From Chersky-840 sp036511675 (GTDB taxonomy: Bacteria; Actinomycetota; Acidimicrobiia; Acidimicrobiales; UBA8190): DNA of 24,092 nucleotides. A program made the position numbers and the translations under genes. Where the stretch lies: NCBI GenBank assembly GCA_036511675.1, contig DATCBU010000031.1, positions 1 through 24,092 of the forward strand, in the 5' to 3' direction. Positions 22,439 through 24,092 of this stretch are shown here, piece after piece; positions within the stretch are counted from its first letter, which is position 1, and every line of letters starts with the position of its first letter. The notes under the pieces are model-generated. The model saw only the letters and a list, made by a program, of their open reading frames with translations. It was not told the DNA's origin and made no database searches.

Positions 22439-23617
22439 GTGCGGCCATCGGGTGTGGCACGAGCGCCGAGACTGACACCGACGCTGACACTTACACCGAC
22501 GCTGACCCTGACATTCACGCTGGCGCTGGCGCTGGCGCTGGCGCTGGCGCTGGCGGCCTGCGGTGGTGGTGGCGGAAGTCCACGGTTAGCGACCGGAACC
22601 ACCCAACCGGCGATCGGGGCCGATCACGAGTGTGTCGTCGGGGCCACAAGTGCGGACCATGCTCCTCGGGTGGCCTGGAGCACCCTGCGCAATCCCATCC
22701 TGAGCGAGCCCGGCGCCGGGGTGAAGGACCAGGCGCTCGTGTGGGCCCGTGGCCAGTGGCACATGCTCTTCAGCTACGTCACCGACGACGTCACCACCAA
22801 GGGAGCCGAGGACTGGAACATCGCCTCGGCCACCAGTCCTGACCTGTCGCACTGGTCGGCCCCCTCGCCCTGGCCCGTCCAGGCGGGCGTGCACGGCGTG
22901 GCGTCGCCCGACATCGTCCGCAGCCCCACGGGAACCTTCGTCGCCACCTACGACTCCGACCCCGATTTGGCCGGCGGCGCGCAGTCGAAGCTCTACTACC
23001 GCACCTCGACCGACCTCTCGCACTGGTCCGCCCCGCGCCCGTTGGCCCTGAGCCTCCATCCTGCACCCGCCGACCGGATGATCGACGCCGCCCTGGCCTG
23101 GACCGGGCACGGCCTCATCCTGGGGTACAAGGAAGGGTCCACCACGGCAGGCGCGGCGCAGCACTTCGAGATCGCCTGGTCGCCGAGCGGATCCCTCGAC
23201 GGCCCATGGACCTTCGTGGGTCGGCCCGACATCGTCGTTCACGGCGACACCGTCGAGAACCTCGAGTTCGTCGCCCTCGCCCGGCGCTGGCACCTGCTGT
23301 CCACGTCCAACACCTTCGACCAGCCGTGGATCTTCGCATTGCCGGGCAACCCCGCCACCCCCTCCTCATGGTTGCACTGGGTCGGCGCCCGGATGCTCGT
23401 CATCCCCGGACAGCCCTGGGACACCGGGCCCGGCATCTCGAGCGTGACCTTCGAGCACGCCAACTCGGTGTTCCTTTGTGACGCCCGCACCGGCACCGGC
23501 TACTACTACGCCACCTATGCGGGCAGCGACGAGCTCACCCACTTCGGCGGGTGGGGCCACGCCGAGATCGGCATCGCCCGCAGCACCGACCTGGTCCACT
23601 GGCAGCTCCCCGGCTGA
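22439..23617 (+). CDS. Propeller lipoprotein resembling GH43/GH32-type glycosidases
   Basis: A 392-residue lipoprotein. The signal peptide is unusual: a basic n-region, then Thr-Leu-Pro and Leu-Ala repeats, and lipobox LAAC with C41. The mature part repeats propeller-blade motifs: WNIASATSPDLSHWSAPSPW, KLYYRTSTDLSHWSAPRPL, HFEIAWSPSGSLDGPWTFVG and IGIARSTDLVHWQLPG, as in five-bladed glycosidases of clans including GH43 and GH32. Candidate acidic residues are the Asp of VKDQALVW, the Asp of MIDAALAW and the Glu of DTVENLEFV; their pairing with the catalytic triad is inference. It may be a surface glycan-binding protein or hydrolase feeding the NagB-like step. GTG 22439 lies 4 bases past the NagB-like stop, so translational coupling is likely; GTG 22454 is an alternative. 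Its stop overlaps the first copy of a palindromic repeat. Confidence 0.8.
   Translation: MRPSGVARAPRLTPTLTLTPTLTLTFTLALALALALALAACGGGGGSPRLATGTTQPAIGADHECVVGATSADHAPRVAWSTLRNPILSEPGAGVKDQALVWARGQWHMLFSYVTDDVTTKGAEDWNIASATSPDLSHWSAPSPWPVQAGVHGVASPDIVRSPTGTFVATYDSDPDLAGGAQSKLYYRTSTDLSHWSAPRPLALSLHPAPADRMIDAALAWTGHGLILGYKEGSTTAGAAQHFEIAWSPSGSLDGPWTFVGRPDIVVHGDTVENLEFVALARRWHLLSTSNTFDQPWIFALPGNPATPSSWLHWVGARMLVIPGQPWDTGPGISSVTFEHANSVFLCDARTGTGYYYATYAGSDELTHFGGWGHAEIGIARSTDLVHWQLPG
22475..22555 (+). repeat. Nested 18-bp and 6-bp repeats coding the signal peptide
   Basis: ACACCGACGCTGAC occurs twice with an 18-bp period (22475 and 22493), giving LTPTLT-type repeats, and is followed by six perfect copies of CTGGCG (22520-22555), giving LA six times. 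Every unit is a multiple of three, so copy-number changes would lengthen or shorten the hydrophobic core without breaking the frame. Confidence 0.9.
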
Positions 23618-23643
23618 CAGGTGTCACGGCTGACAGGTGTCAC
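23612..23643 (+). repeat. Tandem 16-bp duplication containing a palindrome
   Basis: GGCTGACAGGTGTCAC occurs twice in a row (23612-23627, 23628-23643). Each copy holds TGACA-GG-TGTCA, a dyad with 5-base arms; the TGA of the first copy is the stop codon of the lipoprotein gene. It could be an operator pair, a weak hairpin or a simple duplication. Confidence 0.85.
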
Positions 23644-23692
23644 GGCGGCGAGGTTCGCACCTGCCGACCGGTCACTCACCGACGAGAGCCCT

Positions 23693-24092
23693 TCACTGAC
23701 TCCCGATTGCGGTGCCAGGTCCCAACCAACGCTCGAGGAATGCGAAAGCCTCCACGCCGTGCCACTCGTGGATCCCCTCGAACACGTCGTGCTCGATGCG
23801 GTCGTCGGCGCCGTCGGCGCCGTAGACGGCGCGCAGTCGCTCCACCTGTGCGGCGGCCACGGTGGCGGGGAACAGGTCGTCGTGGGTGCCCGACTCGATG
23901 AGCAGGGGGCGGGGGGAGATCAGCGCGCCCAGGTCCACGTGCTCGAGCTGGCCCAGCATGCCCGGGAGCACCTGCGAGCCGCACATGTTCCACGGCATCT
24001 TGTGCGCCTCGGCCCACGACGAGAAGTACCCGCTCACTACCGCGGCGGCCACGCGTTCGTCGATCGCGGCCAGGAAGAGTGTCACGGTGCCG
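23693..24092 (-). CDS. Alpha/beta-hydrolase (esterase/DLH-like), N-terminus outside window
   Basis: Partial: the frame is open at the window edge, and about 132 C-terminal residues are visible. The visible part begins just past the nucleophile elbow (GTVTLFLAAIDERVAAAVVSG), so the catalytic Ser lies beyond the edge. The catalytic Asp is in LIESGTHDDLFP and the catalytic His in FEGIHEWHG, followed by FLERWLGPG. The pattern AAIDERVAAAVVSGYFSSWAE and PRPLLIESGTHD suits acetyl-xylan-esterase or dienelactone-hydrolase-like members. It is convergent with the propeller lipoprotein gene and may belong to the same glycan-related block. Confidence 0.8.
   Translation of the reverse strand, partial: GTVTLFLAAIDERVAAAVVSGYFSSWAEAHKMPWNMCGSQVLPGMLGQLEHVDLGALISPRPLLIESGTHDDLFPATVAAAQVERLRAVYGADGADDRIEHDVFEGIHEWHGVEAFAFLERWLGPGTAIGSQ

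Overview
The window looks like a chromosomal piece from a high-GC actinobacterium, probably a soil or freshwater Acidimicrobiia-like lineage. The support is high GC, many GTG starts, DUF2510/DUF4328 and GYD-domain proteins, class III cyclases fused to hydrolase or ATPase/TPR modules, and an NHL propeller with recurring AG-IYT strands. The lineage is inference; no rRNA or tRNA gene was seen.

The left half (1 to about 12.5 kb) is sparse. It holds a HAD phosphatase, a degenerate alpha/beta-hydrolase fused to a class III cyclase, a GNAT-AAA+ fusion, a large cyclase/ATPase/TPR regulator broken by two frameshifts, a SnoaL-like protein, a GYD protein, an orphan membrane protein and a PHM/DBH-like copper monooxygenase lipoprotein. 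These are separated by gaps of about 350 to 720 bp in which no gene is recognised. The half ends at a 25-codon-position tail of an acyl-CoA dehydrogenase gene (12481-12555), which looks like a rearrangement scar.

The right half (12.7 to 24.1 kb) is compact and visibly richer in GC at wobble positions. In order it holds a HAMP-GGDEF diguanylate cyclase; an operon-like pair of a stand-alone cyclic-nucleotide-binding protein and an MFS exporter; a divergent GntR/YtrA-like regulator; a FrnE-like DsbA oxidoreductase; a DUF2510-DUF4328 membrane protein; and a secreted NHL/IPT protein. A carbohydrate block follows: a GH4 glycosidase, divergent from a NagB-like deaminase coupled to a propeller lipoprotein, then a partial esterase.

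Two themes stand out. Cyclic nucleotide signalling genes recur (two class III cyclases, one of them broken, one cNMP-binding protein and one diguanylate cyclase). Short perfect or near-perfect tandem repeats sit at several gene boundaries in the right half. The clearest is five copies of an 11-bp repeat between the cNMP-binding gene and the GntR gene, whose GGGATG core recurs with the same 11-bp period in a second array 3.8 kb away.
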